From the NCBI GenBank assembly GCA_964583605.1, contig CAZOWL010000007.1, forward strand, positions 16,571-80,570: DNA of 64,000 bases, given 5' to 3'. Source of the DNA: CAZOWL01 sp964583605. GTDB taxonomy: Bacteria > Pseudomonadota > Gammaproteobacteria > Chromatiales > Chromatiaceae. The notes under the pieces are model-generated. The model had not been told where the DNA came from. It made no database searches and worked only from the letters and a program-made list of their open reading frames with translations. Of this stretch, positions 8,541-17,386 are shown piece after piece (within the stretch, counting starts at the first letter, position 1; each line of letters opens with the position of its first letter). The position numbers and the translations under genes were made by a program.

Positions 8541-9006
8541 GGGCTGCAGGCGAAAGGCATCAGGCTATCATCGGCGGCGACATGGAGCCTTCGGTCGATC
8601 CGCTGCAGATGGCGTCCCGCCCATCTGTGCGCTTTGGGACCAATCTCAGGATGCGGCCGAAGCACCGCCCACCTGGGCATTTTACTCTGAAATTCGCGAG
8701 GCACGTTCGCTCCCTCGCCCTCTGGGAGAGGGTTGGGGTGAGGGAACGATCAGGGGCGAGGCGACATTTCATCGTCCGGGGTGGGTCGGCTCGCCCCAGG
8801 ATCGTTAGTGCAACAGGGCGCGAACCGAGAGACCCGGAGCTGCAGATCCCGCCACCCTGGTAATCCGCGATAGACTCGTGAGTTCGCCGCGCCCATCAGC
8901 GGAGCGCTCGTCTCTCCGACCATGGGCTCCACTGCATTTGACGTATGGGCTGGACGGTCCAACCTTAAATCTGAGCCCCGCCGACAACGACGAGAGGAGA
9001 AGCGAG
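8541..9006. other. Intergenic region containing a dispersed repeat
   Basis: Divergent region between uvrC and the YbaK-like gene. It contains one copy of the ~125-bp hairpin repeat (8682-8808). The remainder shows no gene I can support. Confidence 0.4.
8682..8808 (+). repeat. Dispersed ~125-bp hairpin repeat, copy 1
   Basis: It starts with ACTCTGAAATTCGCGAGGCA and ends in GGATCGTTAG. The core is CCCTCGCCCTCTGGGAGAGG, which folds as CCCTCT/AGAGGG within a larger stem closed by CCCTC/GAGGG. It is followed by a second stem, GGGGCGAG/CTCGCCCC. Nearly the same sequence recurs at 11794, 24679 and 53208. It contains no open reading frame of note. Confidence 0.85.
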
Positions 9007-9501
9007 ATGACGATTGCTGCGCGTATCGAGGCCTACCTGAAGGATCACGGCACAAGCTATGAGCTTGTGCCACACAAGACGACCGGCTCTACACACGAAT
9101 CGGCCGTCGCCGCCCATGTCCCCGAAGACCACATCGCCAAAGGCGTTATGGTGCGCGACGCGCAGGGAGGTGCCATGGCCGTGATCCCGGGCAACACCTG
9201 GTTGCGACTGGATCGGCTGAACGCAGAGACGGGACGCAGCTTCGAGCTCGAGGAGGAATCTACACTACGCCCCCTGTTCCCCGACTGCGCGGCCGGGGCG
9301 GTACCACCCCTCGGACCGGCCTATGGCATTGAGACCTTGCTGGACGAAGCCCTGGTGAGCCTCGGTGCCGTCTACTTCGAGGCCGGCGATCATGAGCACT
9401 TGTTACGGGTCAGCGGCGAGGCCTTCCGCATGCTCCTAAAGGGAGCACACCGCGGACGGTTCAGCGGAGAGCACGAAGGCGACGGCTTATGGTCTGCCTA
9501 G
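9007..9501 (+). CDS. YbaK/EbsC-family aminoacyl-tRNA deacylase-like protein
   Basis: 164 residues from the ATG at 9007, chosen because GAGAGGAGA precedes it and the family begins here (MTIAARIEAYLKDHG); the frame is open further upstream. The YbaK/ProRS-associated editing domain spans about 15-150. It includes the conserved AKGVMVRD segment, whose Lys is essential in the family, and a GAVPPLG block near residue 100. Members hydrolyse mischarged tRNAs in trans (for example Cys- or Ala-tRNA-Pro). The exact tRNA substrate cannot be deduced. It is monocistronic, downstream of a repeat-bearing region. Confidence 0.8.
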   Translation: MTIAARIEAYLKDHGTSYELVPHKTTGSTHESAVAAHVPEDHIAKGVMVRDAQGGAMAVIPGNTWLRLDRLNAETGRSFELEEESTLRPLFPDCAAGAVPPLGPAYGIETLLDEALVSLGAVYFEAGDHEHLLRVSGEAFRMLLKGAHRGRFSGEHEGDGLWSA

Positions 9502-9651
9502 CAGGGTCCTCGGCACCAATTGGAGGAGACCGGCAATAGATCCCTGCGGTCGCCGAGCCTCGTCAGACGACCGCTCGGCGATGCACTGCCGAGGGTCATC
9601 AGCGGCTGCCGTATCGAAGCCGCCATCCCAAGGACCGCTCAGTAGGCCTGA

Positions 9652-11109
9652 TCAGGGTTCTGCGGGCACGGGCGCGGGCGGCGTGGCGAAGAGGCCGTCG
9701 AAGTCCGGGCTATCGAGCAAGCTCGAGCCCTCCTGCTCGGGCAGGACGACCTCGCCAGGCGTCAACTCGACCAGCGAGTCATCGAGACCCCAGCTCACGA
9801 GCTCCGGAAATACGATGATGAGAGTGACCATCAACAGCTGGATTCCCAGGAAGGGCACGGCGCCCCAATAGAGCTCTGCGGTGCGGATCTGGGCTGGCGC
9901 GACCGAGCGGAGGTAGAAGAGGGCAAAGCCGAACGGTGGGTGCATGAAGCTGGTCTGCATGTTGACCCCAAGCAGCACGCCGAACCAGACCAGATCGATG
10001 CCAAGCTTCTCCGCAACCGGTGCCAGCAACGGCAGGATGATGAAGGAAATTTCGAAGAAGTCTAGGAAGAAGGCCAGCAGGAAGACCATCAGGTTTACGA
10101 ATATCAGGAAGCCGATGACCCCCCCCGGCAGGCTCGTCAGGAGTTGCTCCACCCACAAATCGCCATCCACCCCGCGAAATATGAGGCTGAAGATGCTCGA
10201 GCCGATCAGGATGAAGATCACGAAGCTCGTGATGCGGGCCGTCGAGGTCATCGCCTGCTGCAACACGTTATGTGTCAGCCGTTTCTTCGCCGCGGCCAGC
10301 AAGATGGCCCCAACGGCCCCCATCGCGCCGGCCTCGGTTGGCGTGGCCCAGCCGATGAAGATGGTGCCCAGCACGAGGAAGATGAGCGCCAGCGGCGGGA
10401 TCAAGGCAATCACGACCCTAACTGCCAGCGCGCGGCCGCGCAGCGTGCGAGCCTCGGGCGGCAGCGCTGGGGCCCAGTCAGGCCGCATCATGCTACTGCC
10501 GAAGACATATAGGGCATAGAGCCCGGTGAGCAGCAGGCCCGGTAGCAGGGCGCCTTTATACATGTCGCCCACGGAGCGACCGAGCACATCGGCCATGACG
10601 ATCAAGACCAACGACGGCGGGATGATCTGCGCCAGCGTCCCGCTGGCGGCGATCACGCCGGTGGCGAGCGGCGGATGGTAGCCATAACGAAGCATGATCG
10701 GCAGTGAGATCAGCCCCATCGCGATCACGGACGCAGCAACGACCCCGGTCGTCGCCGCGAGCAGGGCACCGACGAAGACCACGGCATAGGCCAGACCGCC
10801 GCGCACCCCTCCAAAGATCTGCCCAACGGTGTCGAGCAGCTCCTCCGCCATCCCGCTCCGCTCTAACACCAGCCCCATGAAGGTGAAAAAAGGGACCGCC
10901 AGCAGGATCTCATTGCGCATGATGCCGAACACGCGATCCGGCAGGGCCTGCAAGAGGGCCGGCGTAAGGAGCCCGAGCTCGATGCCGATCCAGCCAAAAA
11001 GCATGCCGACAGCGGCTAGCGAGAAGGCGACCGGATAGCCGATCAGCAGGAAGAGGACCAGCGCCGAGAACATCACCGGCGCCATGTTGGCGGCAAGCCA
11101 GGCATCCAA
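9652..11109 (-). CDS. dctM: TRAP transporter large permease (DctM)
   Basis: 485 residues from a TTG at 11109. GGAGG lies about 9 bp upstream inside the end of dctQ; an ATG at 11085 is the alternative start. The protein has about 12-13 hydrophobic helices with DctM landmarks: GYPVAFSLAAVGMLFG, AVPFFTFMGLVLERSG, ASVIAMGLISLPIMLRYGY, ASGTLAQIIPPSLVLIV, GWATPTEAGAMGA, and MQTSFMHPPFGFALFYLR. DctM is the ion-coupled permease of tripartite ATP-independent transporters, moving carboxylates and related anions with a periplasmic DctP receptor. A charged C-terminal tail of about 60 residues is somewhat long. It is coupled to dctQ; no DctP gene is nearby. Confidence 0.93.
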   Translation of the reverse strand: MDAWLAANMAPVMFSALVLFLLIGYPVAFSLAAVGMLFGWIGIELGLLTPALLQALPDRVFGIMRNEILLAVPFFTFMGLVLERSGMAEELLDTVGQIFGGVRGGLAYAVVFVGALLAATTGVVAASVIAMGLISLPIMLRYGYHPPLATGVIAASGTLAQIIPPSLVLIVMADVLGRSVGDMYKGALLPGLLLTGLYALYVFGSSMMRPDWAPALPPEARTLRGRALAVRVVIALIPPLALIFLVLGTIFIGWATPTEAGAMGAVGAILLAAAKKRLTHNVLQQAMTSTARITSFVIFILIGSSIFSLIFRGVDGDLWVEQLLTSLPGGVIGFLIFVNLMVFLLAFFLDFFEISFIILPLLAPVAEKLGIDLVWFGVLLGVNMQTSFMHPPFGFALFYLRSVAPAQIRTAELYWGAVPFLGIQLLMVTLIIVFPELVSWGLDDSLVELTPGEVVLPEQEGSSLLDSPDFDGLFATPPAPVPAEP

Positions 11110-11111
11110 CG

Positions 11112-11645
11112 TCAGTGTCCTCCGCTCCGCGCCGGCAGAGGTCGACGCCCGATGAGCGCTGCGAAGCTCTTGATAATCTCCGACACGCCTTGCGCCGCGA
11201 GAAGCGCAAAAGCCACTGGAATCGCGAGCTTCATCGGCCACCACCAGAGCCCGCCTGGGTTATAGGAGGACTCATTCTGGCGGAACGAGATCAGAAAATA
11301 GGCCCAGCCATCCCAGATGATCAGCAGGCAGACCGGCAATAGGAACAATAGTCCGCCGAGCAAGTCGATGGCTACACGCCAGCGCGGCGGCAGCCGGCCA
11401 TACAGGATGTCGACCCGCACATGGCCGTTCTCTTGTAACGTCCAAGGGGCACAGAGGAGAAAGACGAGCCCGAACAGGAACCACTGTGCCTCGATCAGCG
11501 CGTTCGAGCCCCAATCCAGCGCATACCGCAGGGTCGCCGTCAGCGCACTCAGCAGGACACAGATCAAGACCAGCCAGATCGCGCCCCGGGCGATGGCGCG
11601 ATTCACGGTGTCGATGAGCGCTGACAAGCGCAGGAGGGGATCCAT
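11112..11645 (-). CDS. dctQ: TRAP transporter small permease (DctQ)
   Basis: 177 residues from the ATG at 11645 (MDPLLRLSALIDTVNRAIAR), preceded by CGGAG; the frame is open to 11684. Four membrane helices are visible. Family landmarks include WGSNALIEAQWFLFGLVFLL, a segment HVRVDILYGRLPP, and WWWPMKLAIPVAF. DctQ forms the membrane complex with DctM. The stop lies 2 bp before the dctM TTG start, so translation is probably coupled. The missing periplasmic receptor means the ligand is unknown; the large C-terminus and NESSYNPGGLWWWP resemble TAXI/DctPQM systems for carboxylates in marine and sulfur bacteria. Confidence 0.9.
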   Translation of the reverse strand: MDPLLRLSALIDTVNRAIARGAIWLVLICVLLSALTATLRYALDWGSNALIEAQWFLFGLVFLLCAPWTLQENGHVRVDILYGRLPPRWRVAIDLLGGLLFLLPVCLLIIWDGWAYFLISFRQNESSYNPGGLWWWPMKLAIPVAFALLAAQGVSEIIKSFAALIGRRPLPARSGGH

Positions 11646-11793
11646 CGTCAGGCGACTCCGAGGCAATCGTGGGCGGAGCGCCACACTACCAAAGGCGGAC
11701 GTCCCGGACCAAACGCGACGCGTTCGCCAGATTACAGACCCCGGACAACCCTAGCCTGCCCTCTAGTCACGACGGCGATCGATGCGTCAGTCC

Positions 11794-11921
11794 TTTACGA
11801 TGAAATTCGCGTAGTACGCTAGCTCCCTCGCCCTCTGGGAGAGGGTTGGGGTGAGGGAACGATCCGGGACAAGGCGACCTTTCATCATCTGGGGTGGCTC
11901 GCCTCGTTCCATGATCGTTAG
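11794..11921 (+). repeat. Dispersed ~125-bp hairpin repeat, copy 2
   Basis: It begins TTTACGATGAAATTCGCG and ends CCATGATCGTTAG. The hairpin CCCTCGCCCTCTGGGAGAGG is identical to that of copies 1 and 3. The second stem is weaker because several pairs have changed (GGGACAAGGCG against CTCGTTCC). It lies between the start of dctQ and the 3' end of the CWC-protein gene, which are both on the minus strand. Confidence 0.85.
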
Positions 11922-11984
11922 CACCTCATCCGCTCCTAATAACTCCAGCTCGGGCGCTAGGGCTTCGATGTCGCGGCCGACGAT

Positions 11985-12218
11985 CTAAGTCAGAGCCACA
12001 TCGCCGACCCGCTCCTTCCCCGCGAGATCCTTAAGGCAGCGTGAGCAGAGACAGTCGCTGTAAGAGTCTGCGAGCTTATCGAGGAGCTCGTGCGAGAGGT
12101 GGACCCCCACGCATTGGCAATGCGGCAGGTCATCGACCTTACAGATGAAGGTGGTGCCGCAGCGCGCACAGCGCTTCGGGCCGGGGGTGATCTCAGAGGT
12201 CGAGACATGATCGCTCAT
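11985..12218 (-). CDS. Cysteine-rich CWC-family protein
   Basis: 77 residues with Cys pairs arranged CARC-x5-C near the N-terminus (about 17-26), CQC in the middle (HCQCVGVHL) and CLCSRC near 57-62. This is the pattern of the cysteine-rich CWC family, small probable zinc-binding proteins of unknown function. It shows no membrane segment or signal peptide. It is divergent from folD and 63 bp beyond a dispersed repeat. The ATG at 12218 is the only good start. Confidence 0.65.
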   Translation of the reverse strand: MSDHVSTSEITPGPKRCARCGTTFICKVDDLPHCQCVGVHLSHELLDKLADSYSDCLCSRCLKDLAGKERVGDVALT

Positions 12219-12452
12219 GAGGATACCTGGTCAGCGAAGGTAGCGTGTGTAGGCGACGTCCATGCAAACACTGTAGGCCGCGCAGGGTCTTTTTCAAGCC
12301 CGGCCCGCGCTCCGCATGATGCGCCGGATCGCGCGTATCGAAAGCACTGCGCCGAAGCGGCTGTTGCCGACTGACCCAGGGCGCTCGGTTGCAACCTTCG
12401 CCGTGGCCGCTATGATGCGGAACCTGGTTGCCATAGCGATCGTTAGAGGCTT

Positions 12453-13307
12453 ATGACGGCACAGATACTCGACGGCAAGGCCATCGCCGCGCAGATCCGC
12501 AGCGCGATCAAGCAGCGGGTCGATGGCATGCTCACTGCCGGTAGGCGCCTGCCGGGGCTTGCCGTCGTACTCGTCGGTGAGAATGCCGCTTCACAAGTCT
12601 ATGTGCGCAACAAGGGCAAGGCCTGCGCCGAGGTCGGCTTCCATTCGGAAATCCACGAGCTACCGGCCGCGACAAGCCAGGCCGCCTTGCTCGCGCTCGT
12701 GGACCGGCTGAACGCCGATCCTCGGATCGACGGCATGCTGGTCCAGCTACCCCTGCCCGAGCACATCGATGCCGAGGCCGTGATTGAGCGGATAGCCCCG
12801 AGCAAGGATGTCGACGGGTTCCATCCATACAACATCGGCCGACTCGTGCTGCGGATGCCGCGAATGCGACCCTGCACACCCAAGGGTGTGATGACGCTGC
12901 TGCAGCACACCGGCCGGCCGCTTGAAGGGCTTGATGCCGTGGTCATCGGCCAATCCAATATCGTCGGCCGGCCGATGGCCCTGGAGCTGCTGGCGGCGCG
13001 CTGCACGATCACGGTTTGTCACAGCCGGACGAAAGACCTGGCTGAGAAGGTGCGTGCCGCGGACGTGCTGGTCGCCGCGCTCGGCAGGCCCGGTTTCGTA
13101 CCCGGGTCCTGGATCAAGCCGGGCGCGATCCTTATCGACGTCGGGATCAACCGCACCCGGGACGGTCACCTCGTCGGGGATCTGGATTTCCCGTCTTGTT
13201 CCGAAAGGGCTGCATGGATCACCCCGGTACCCGGGGGCGTCGGACCCATGACGATCGCGAGTCTCTTGGACAACACGCTCGAGGCAAGAGAGCGGGCTTC
13301 GAGCTAG
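12453..13307 (+). CDS. folD: Methylenetetrahydrofolate dehydrogenase / methenyl-THF cyclohydrolase
   Basis: 284 residues, normal length. FolD interconverts 5,10-methylene-THF, 5,10-methenyl-THF and 10-formyl-THF in the cytoplasm, using NADP. Family motifs are intact: YVRNKGKACAEVGF containing the catalytic Lys, GMLVQLPLPEHI, PSKDVDGFHPYNIGRL, the nucleotide-binding VIGQSNIVGRPMAL (about 165-180), and TPVPGGVGPMTIASLL near the C-terminus. It is monocistronic; the divergent neighbour is the CWC protein. Confidence 0.96.
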   Translation: MTAQILDGKAIAAQIRSAIKQRVDGMLTAGRRLPGLAVVLVGENAASQVYVRNKGKACAEVGFHSEIHELPAATSQAALLALVDRLNADPRIDGMLVQLPLPEHIDAEAVIERIAPSKDVDGFHPYNIGRLVLRMPRMRPCTPKGVMTLLQHTGRPLEGLDAVVIGQSNIVGRPMALELLAARCTITVCHSRTKDLAEKVRAADVLVAALGRPGFVPGSWIKPGAILIDVGINRTRDGHLVGDLDFPSCSERAAWITPVPGGVGPMTIASLLDNTLEARERASS

Positions 13308-13418
13308 AGACGGCAGTCGCGAGAGTCGGTACCGCTTCGACCGATGCCGGTGCAACCGTTCCGTTCCCGGACCGTCGTGACGGCGGCGCGGCTCGGGAAA
13401 TCGTTTGAGCAGCGGCTG

Positions 13419-14420
13419 TCAGGGCAGCGACGGCGCCTCCCATGGCTCCTCGCTGGTCAGCGAGCGGAGAAAGGCCACGAGCTTGGCGATCTCGTCATCT
13501 GCCAACCCTCGATCGATGAGGAGTGGCGACTTGTCCGGATCGGCGCCCCCACCGGAGGCCATGTAGCGTACGGCATCTTCGAGCGTGGCGGCGCTCGCGT
13601 CGTGAAAGTATGGGGCCGTGCGTGCGACCGAGCGTAGCGACGGCGTCTTGAAGGCGCTGCGGTCAGACTCCTGCTGCGTCACCTTGTAGCGGCCGAGGTC
13701 TGGCTCGTCCTTGCCATACTCCAGCCCGACATTGTAGAAGGTGCTATTTCCGTAATACGGAGGGGTGTGACAGGTTACACAGCCGGCATCGCCGGTAAAC
13801 AATCGATGGCCCTCGATCGCGTCGGCACTCACCGCCGCAGTATCGCCCATCTCGTAGCGGTCCCAAGGCGAGTTGTCGCTCACGACGGTCCGCAGGTACG
13901 CGGCCAGGGCCTTCACGATCGTGTCCGGTGTCGCCGGTCCACCGAAGATCCCCTCGAACTGCGCAGCGTATCCCGGCGCCGCATTGATCTTGGCCGTCGC
14001 CTGCTCTGGATCGGCGCCGATCTGCGAGCGCCACGCCGCGAGCACCTGCCCCTCCAGCGTCGTGGCGCGGCCATCCCAATACCAGGCGCTCTGGTGGCCG
14101 ACGTTATAGAGGCTTGGAGTATTACGGGTGTTCATTCCTCCGTCGTCCTTCTGTGAGAACGGCTTACCATCGGTCCAGCCGAGGTGATGATAGTGACAGC
14201 CTTGGCAAGACATCTCGCCGCTACCGGAAAGACGCGGATCGAGGAAGAGCTGGTGCCCCAATGCCGCCTTTTCGGGGCTCGTCGGATTGTCGGCCGGCTC
14301 GACCGTTGGCGGGAGCGCCGATGGGCGATCCACAGGCTGGGTCGCTTCGACTGCCGTCCCCTGCCCTACCCAGAGCGCTGCCACAAGCAGTCCCGCGGTC
14401 ACGTATCCTTCACGCGTCAT
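13419..14420 (-). CDS. Periplasmic di-heme cytochrome c peroxidase (CcpA/MauG family)
   Basis: 333 residues from the ATG at 14420, which has a strong GAGAGGAGG upstream; the longer frame to 14561 is rejected. A signal peptide covers about 1-24 (TREGYVTAGLLVAALWVGQG). There are two c-type heme sites: CQGCH in the first domain and CVTCH in the second. Other family marks are NTPSLYNVGHQSAWYWDGRATTLEGQ and FKTPSLRSVARTAPYFHDA. Members reduce hydrogen peroxide with electrons from a small cytochrome, or oxidise other substrates (MauG-like). It stands alone on its strand and diverges from the DUF4407-like gene. Confidence 0.9.
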   Translation of the reverse strand: MTREGYVTAGLLVAALWVGQGTAVEATQPVDRPSALPPTVEPADNPTSPEKAALGHQLFLDPRLSGSGEMSCQGCHYHHLGWTDGKPFSQKDDGGMNTRNTPSLYNVGHQSAWYWDGRATTLEGQVLAAWRSQIGADPEQATAKINAAPGYAAQFEGIFGGPATPDTIVKALAAYLRTVVSDNSPWDRYEMGDTAAVSADAIEGHRLFTGDAGCVTCHTPPYYGNSTFYNVGLEYGKDEPDLGRYKVTQQESDRSAFKTPSLRSVARTAPYFHDASAATLEDAVRYMASGGGADPDKSPLLIDRGLADDEIAKLVAFLRSLTSEEPWEAPSLP

Positions 14421-14779
14421 CTCGCACCTCCTCTCGAAGATCAATGGTTGCGTATCCGACTCTCCCACGAGCGGTTGGTGGTGCCTAGAGGCACAGCACC
14501 CGCTCTGGGTGGCAGGCAGCCAACGGGCCAACGTCTTGGACGGCCGGTACCGCCTGCGCAAGGATGTGTGGTCGCCTCACCCGGCAAAGCAAGGGCAGAT
14601 GGCCCTCGGCGCGGGATTGGATAGGCCGGTTGGCTCGCCGCTTCGCGGACGCCAGCGCTCGCCTCGCACGCGGCCCGGTCTTCCCCTTGGTCGTCTGGTA
14701 AGCTGATCAGCGCAGACCTCCTCGGCGTCGGAAGAGGAGATGGCCTCAGCGTTTCGTTAGCAGGGAGCTGGCTTACGCC
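14421..14779. other. Divergent promoter region
   Basis: It lies between the di-heme peroxidase (minus) and the large coiled-coil membrane protein (plus). No repeat, RNA gene or convincing promoter pair was identified by eye. Confidence 0.3.
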
Positions 14780-17224
14780 ATGTCACAGTCCCAACTCGAT
14801 CTGCCGGCAACGACGGCGGGCTCGCCTGCGCTCGGCGAGCTTACGGCCGACGCACGAGCGGCCGATCGGCCCCCCGCTCCAACCAAGTCATCGGAGCCTG
14901 GCGACCATCGCCTGCGCCTGCGCGACTACTTCAGTTTGCGGCCTTACGGGCGAAGCTTGGTCACGCCAGCGGTCGCCGTCTGGCTCCTATCCGCGTGGAT
15001 CGTCATCTTGCTGATGGCGAGCATCGAGGGGCTCGTCTGGGGCGCCGTTGGCTTCTCGCTGGTCCCAGCCGCAAGTCCTTGGCTGGCCCCTCCGGTGGCC
15101 GCCTTCCTCTTCGCATTGATGTTCTCGATCATCTGGATCGTCGACTCATCGCTGATCATGTCCGAGCGGCCGCCGCTGCGTCGGCGCGCTCAGGACGGCG
15201 CGCGAGCCGAGCGGCTTGGAGCCCTGACACGTTGGGTCCTTGGGATCCTGGTCCGCGTCGGCATCGTTGCGATCTCGCTCTACGTGACCGCGCCCTTTAT
15301 CGAGAAGCTGATCCGCGCCGATGACATCGAGGCCTATCACCAGGCCCAGGTCGAGCGCTACTTCAGGGAGCGCGATGAAACCATCCAGGCCCAGGTCAGG
15401 ACACGCGCGGAGCGAGTCGATGCCGGCCTCGCTGCCCGCATCGGGTCGCTCGAGCAGGAGATCGCGCGGCTCGCCGACTCGCTTGCGGACGAGCAGGAGC
15501 GCCGCGACCGGATCGAGACCGAGCACGCCCCACAGATCGAAGTGCTCACCCGGGATCTCGCCGCCGCCCGCGCGCGTGTCGGGGACGAGGTGCTGGGCCG
15601 CGATGGTCGTCCGGAAGGCTATGGCCCCGAGGCCCGAAAATGGGATGAGCGAGCCAAGCTATTGGCCGACAAGCTGGCCGCCGTCCAGGCCGAGCGCGAT
15701 GCCCGGCTTGGCGAGATCCTGCCGCTGATCACCGAGCAGCAGCAGCGCCTCGCGGCGCGCTCCGATGCGCTACAACAAGTCCGCTCCGAGCAACAAGAGA
15801 TCTTCGAGCGCCTTACGGCCGAGGTCGTCGCCCAGCAGCCGCCCGCAGCGCCGCCGCGGCTGACCTTTGCCGCCCGCTCCAAGGCCCTCGCTGCCCTCCG
15901 CGAGAGTCCCGAGGAGGCCGGCGTGCCACACTTTGAGACGGTCTCCGGCTTCGCGCAGGCATCGTTGGGCATCCTGTTCTTCGCGTTGATCGCCTTGAAG
16001 CTGTTTGAGCCACCGGCCGTGCAGGCCTACTTCAGCGAGGCGGTTCAGCATGCCTATCGGCGATACCTCGCCGGTGGGCTGGTCGATGTCCCGGGCTTCG
16101 GTCATCGGGAAGACCCGTCGCGGCGTCTGTCGCCCGGCCAGTTTGCCGACCAATGGCGACGCTATCAGGACGATCCCCACGGCTACTTCGAGATGGTGAA
16201 GAGTCTTGCCGTGGCCGAGGCCCGACTGCAACACCTGCTTGCCGACCAGGCCTACGAGCTCGAGCTCTTGGAGCGGCAACGCCGCGATATCGACCAGCGT
16301 CTGCTGTTGGAGCGGCATCGCCGTGAGGTCGAGCTTCGGTTGCATGAGCGCGAGCTTGACCTGAAGCTCGAGGAGGCCCGTCGGCGCCTCGACCGCGAGA
16401 CCCAGGCCGAGATCGAGGCTCAGGAGCACCTGCGCCAAGAGGCCCGTCGCGCCCATGAGCTGGCGCTCGAGCGCATCGAGTACGAGCTCTCCGTTGAGCG
16501 GGCCAAGCTTGACGCGGAGCTACAACGCCGGCGCGAGGAATGGGCGCAGCAGCGCGCGGTTGAAGAGGAAGAGCTTCAGCGCCGCCGTGAGACCTTCGAG
16601 GAGGCTCAGCGTTCGGCCGCGCAAGAGCTTCGGCTACGACAGATGGCCCAGGAGGACGAGCACCGCCTGCGTGAGCTCGAGCTGCAGCAGTCGGCGGACG
16701 AGCGCCGACAGAGACAGGAGCAGGCATCTCGGGAATACCTGATTGACAAGACCCGCGGCCTGCTCACCGATGAACGAGACGGGCAAGCCAAGCGGCAAGC
16801 CGAGCTTGCTGAGAGGCGCATTGAGGTCGCCAAGCAGCGGGCGGCCATCACGCAGTCCGACGCGAAGCTCGCGCGGCTCACCGAGCAGCTGGCTGCACTG
16901 CAGGAGCGGGTCGAGACCGAGCGTCGGGTCATCGAAGAGGGCCGCGGCGAGACGTCGCGCTCCTCGCGCTCGCTGTGGGCCTCGGATCCGGCACGGGCGG
17001 CGCGCCGTGAGGCTGAGCGCCGCCTAAAGCGCTTGGAGCGGGAGGGCCAAGCGCTGGAAAGGGAGCGAGATTCGCTCAGCGCCGCACTCGCCGCCCAGCA
17101 CGCCGACCTCGATGTCCAGCAAAGGTCACTCGTCGAGCTCGAAGCGGAGGCTGAGGCCGGAGGTCAGCGCATCGATCAGTACCGCGAACGCCTCGATGCG
17201 TTACTGCTCGAACGCGGGGGCTAA
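14780..17224 (+). CDS. DUF4407-like membrane protein with very long coiled coil
   Basis: 814 residues. After a polar N-terminus (1-50) come hydrophobic segments at about 64-86, 92-120 and 155-172 with a small-residue-rich pattern and the acidic IVDSSLIMSE; these correspond to the DUF4407 membrane core. A charged coiled coil (about 185-345) contains the GRDGRPEGYGPEA block, typical of DUF4407. Another helix follows (about 388-410, ASLGILFFALIALKLFEPP). The last 370 residues are almost pure Arg/Glu/Leu coiled coil. The function of DUF4407 proteins is unknown; the architecture suggests an envelope-spanning or self-assembling scaffold. The gene is monocistronic. Confidence 0.65.
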   Translation: MSQSQLDLPATTAGSPALGELTADARAADRPPAPTKSSEPGDHRLRLRDYFSLRPYGRSLVTPAVAVWLLSAWIVILLMASIEGLVWGAVGFSLVPAASPWLAPPVAAFLFALMFSIIWIVDSSLIMSERPPLRRRAQDGARAERLGALTRWVLGILVRVGIVAISLYVTAPFIEKLIRADDIEAYHQAQVERYFRERDETIQAQVRTRAERVDAGLAARIGSLEQEIARLADSLADEQERRDRIETEHAPQIEVLTRDLAAARARVGDEVLGRDGRPEGYGPEARKWDERAKLLADKLAAVQAERDARLGEILPLITEQQQRLAARSDALQQVRSEQQEIFERLTAEVVAQQPPAAPPRLTFAARSKALAALRESPEEAGVPHFETVSGFAQASLGILFFALIALKLFEPPAVQAYFSEAVQHAYRRYLAGGLVDVPGFGHREDPSRRLSPGQFADQWRRYQDDPHGYFEMVKSLAVAEARLQHLLADQAYELELLERQRRDIDQRLLLERHRREVELRLHERELDLKLEEARRRLDRETQAEIEAQEHLRQEARRAHELALERIEYELSVERAKLDAELQRRREEWAQQRAVEEEELQRRRETFEEAQRSAAQELRLRQMAQEDEHRLRELELQQSADERRQRQEQASREYLIDKTRGLLTDERDGQAKRQAELAERRIEVAKQRAAITQSDAKLARLTEQLAALQERVETERRVIEEGRGETSRSSRSLWASDPARAARREAERRLKRLEREGQALERERDSLSAALAAQHADLDVQQRSLVELEAEAEAGGQRIDQYRERLDALLLERGG

Positions 17225-17386
17225 GGATATTCCGGACCGCGCTGACGGTGGGCGATCAGCGCATCACCCCTGCGGGCGAATGCCGGCTAAGATCCACGAC
17301 GGGCGGCTATCCCATCGCGCGTCGATGGTCAACGGGTTCGTCTGCGCGCGCAGCGGTACCCGCTCGACGGACTCTTCCGCCGATGG

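Noticed and set aside
12430..12446. GATCGTTAG before folD as a fifth repeat copy
   Set aside because: Only the last nine bases agree; neither hairpin core is present.
16032..16727. 231-codon minus-strand frame inside the DUF4407-like gene
   Set aside because: Antisense shadow of coiled-coil codons with Ala/Arg/Pro-rich sequence and no recognisable domain.
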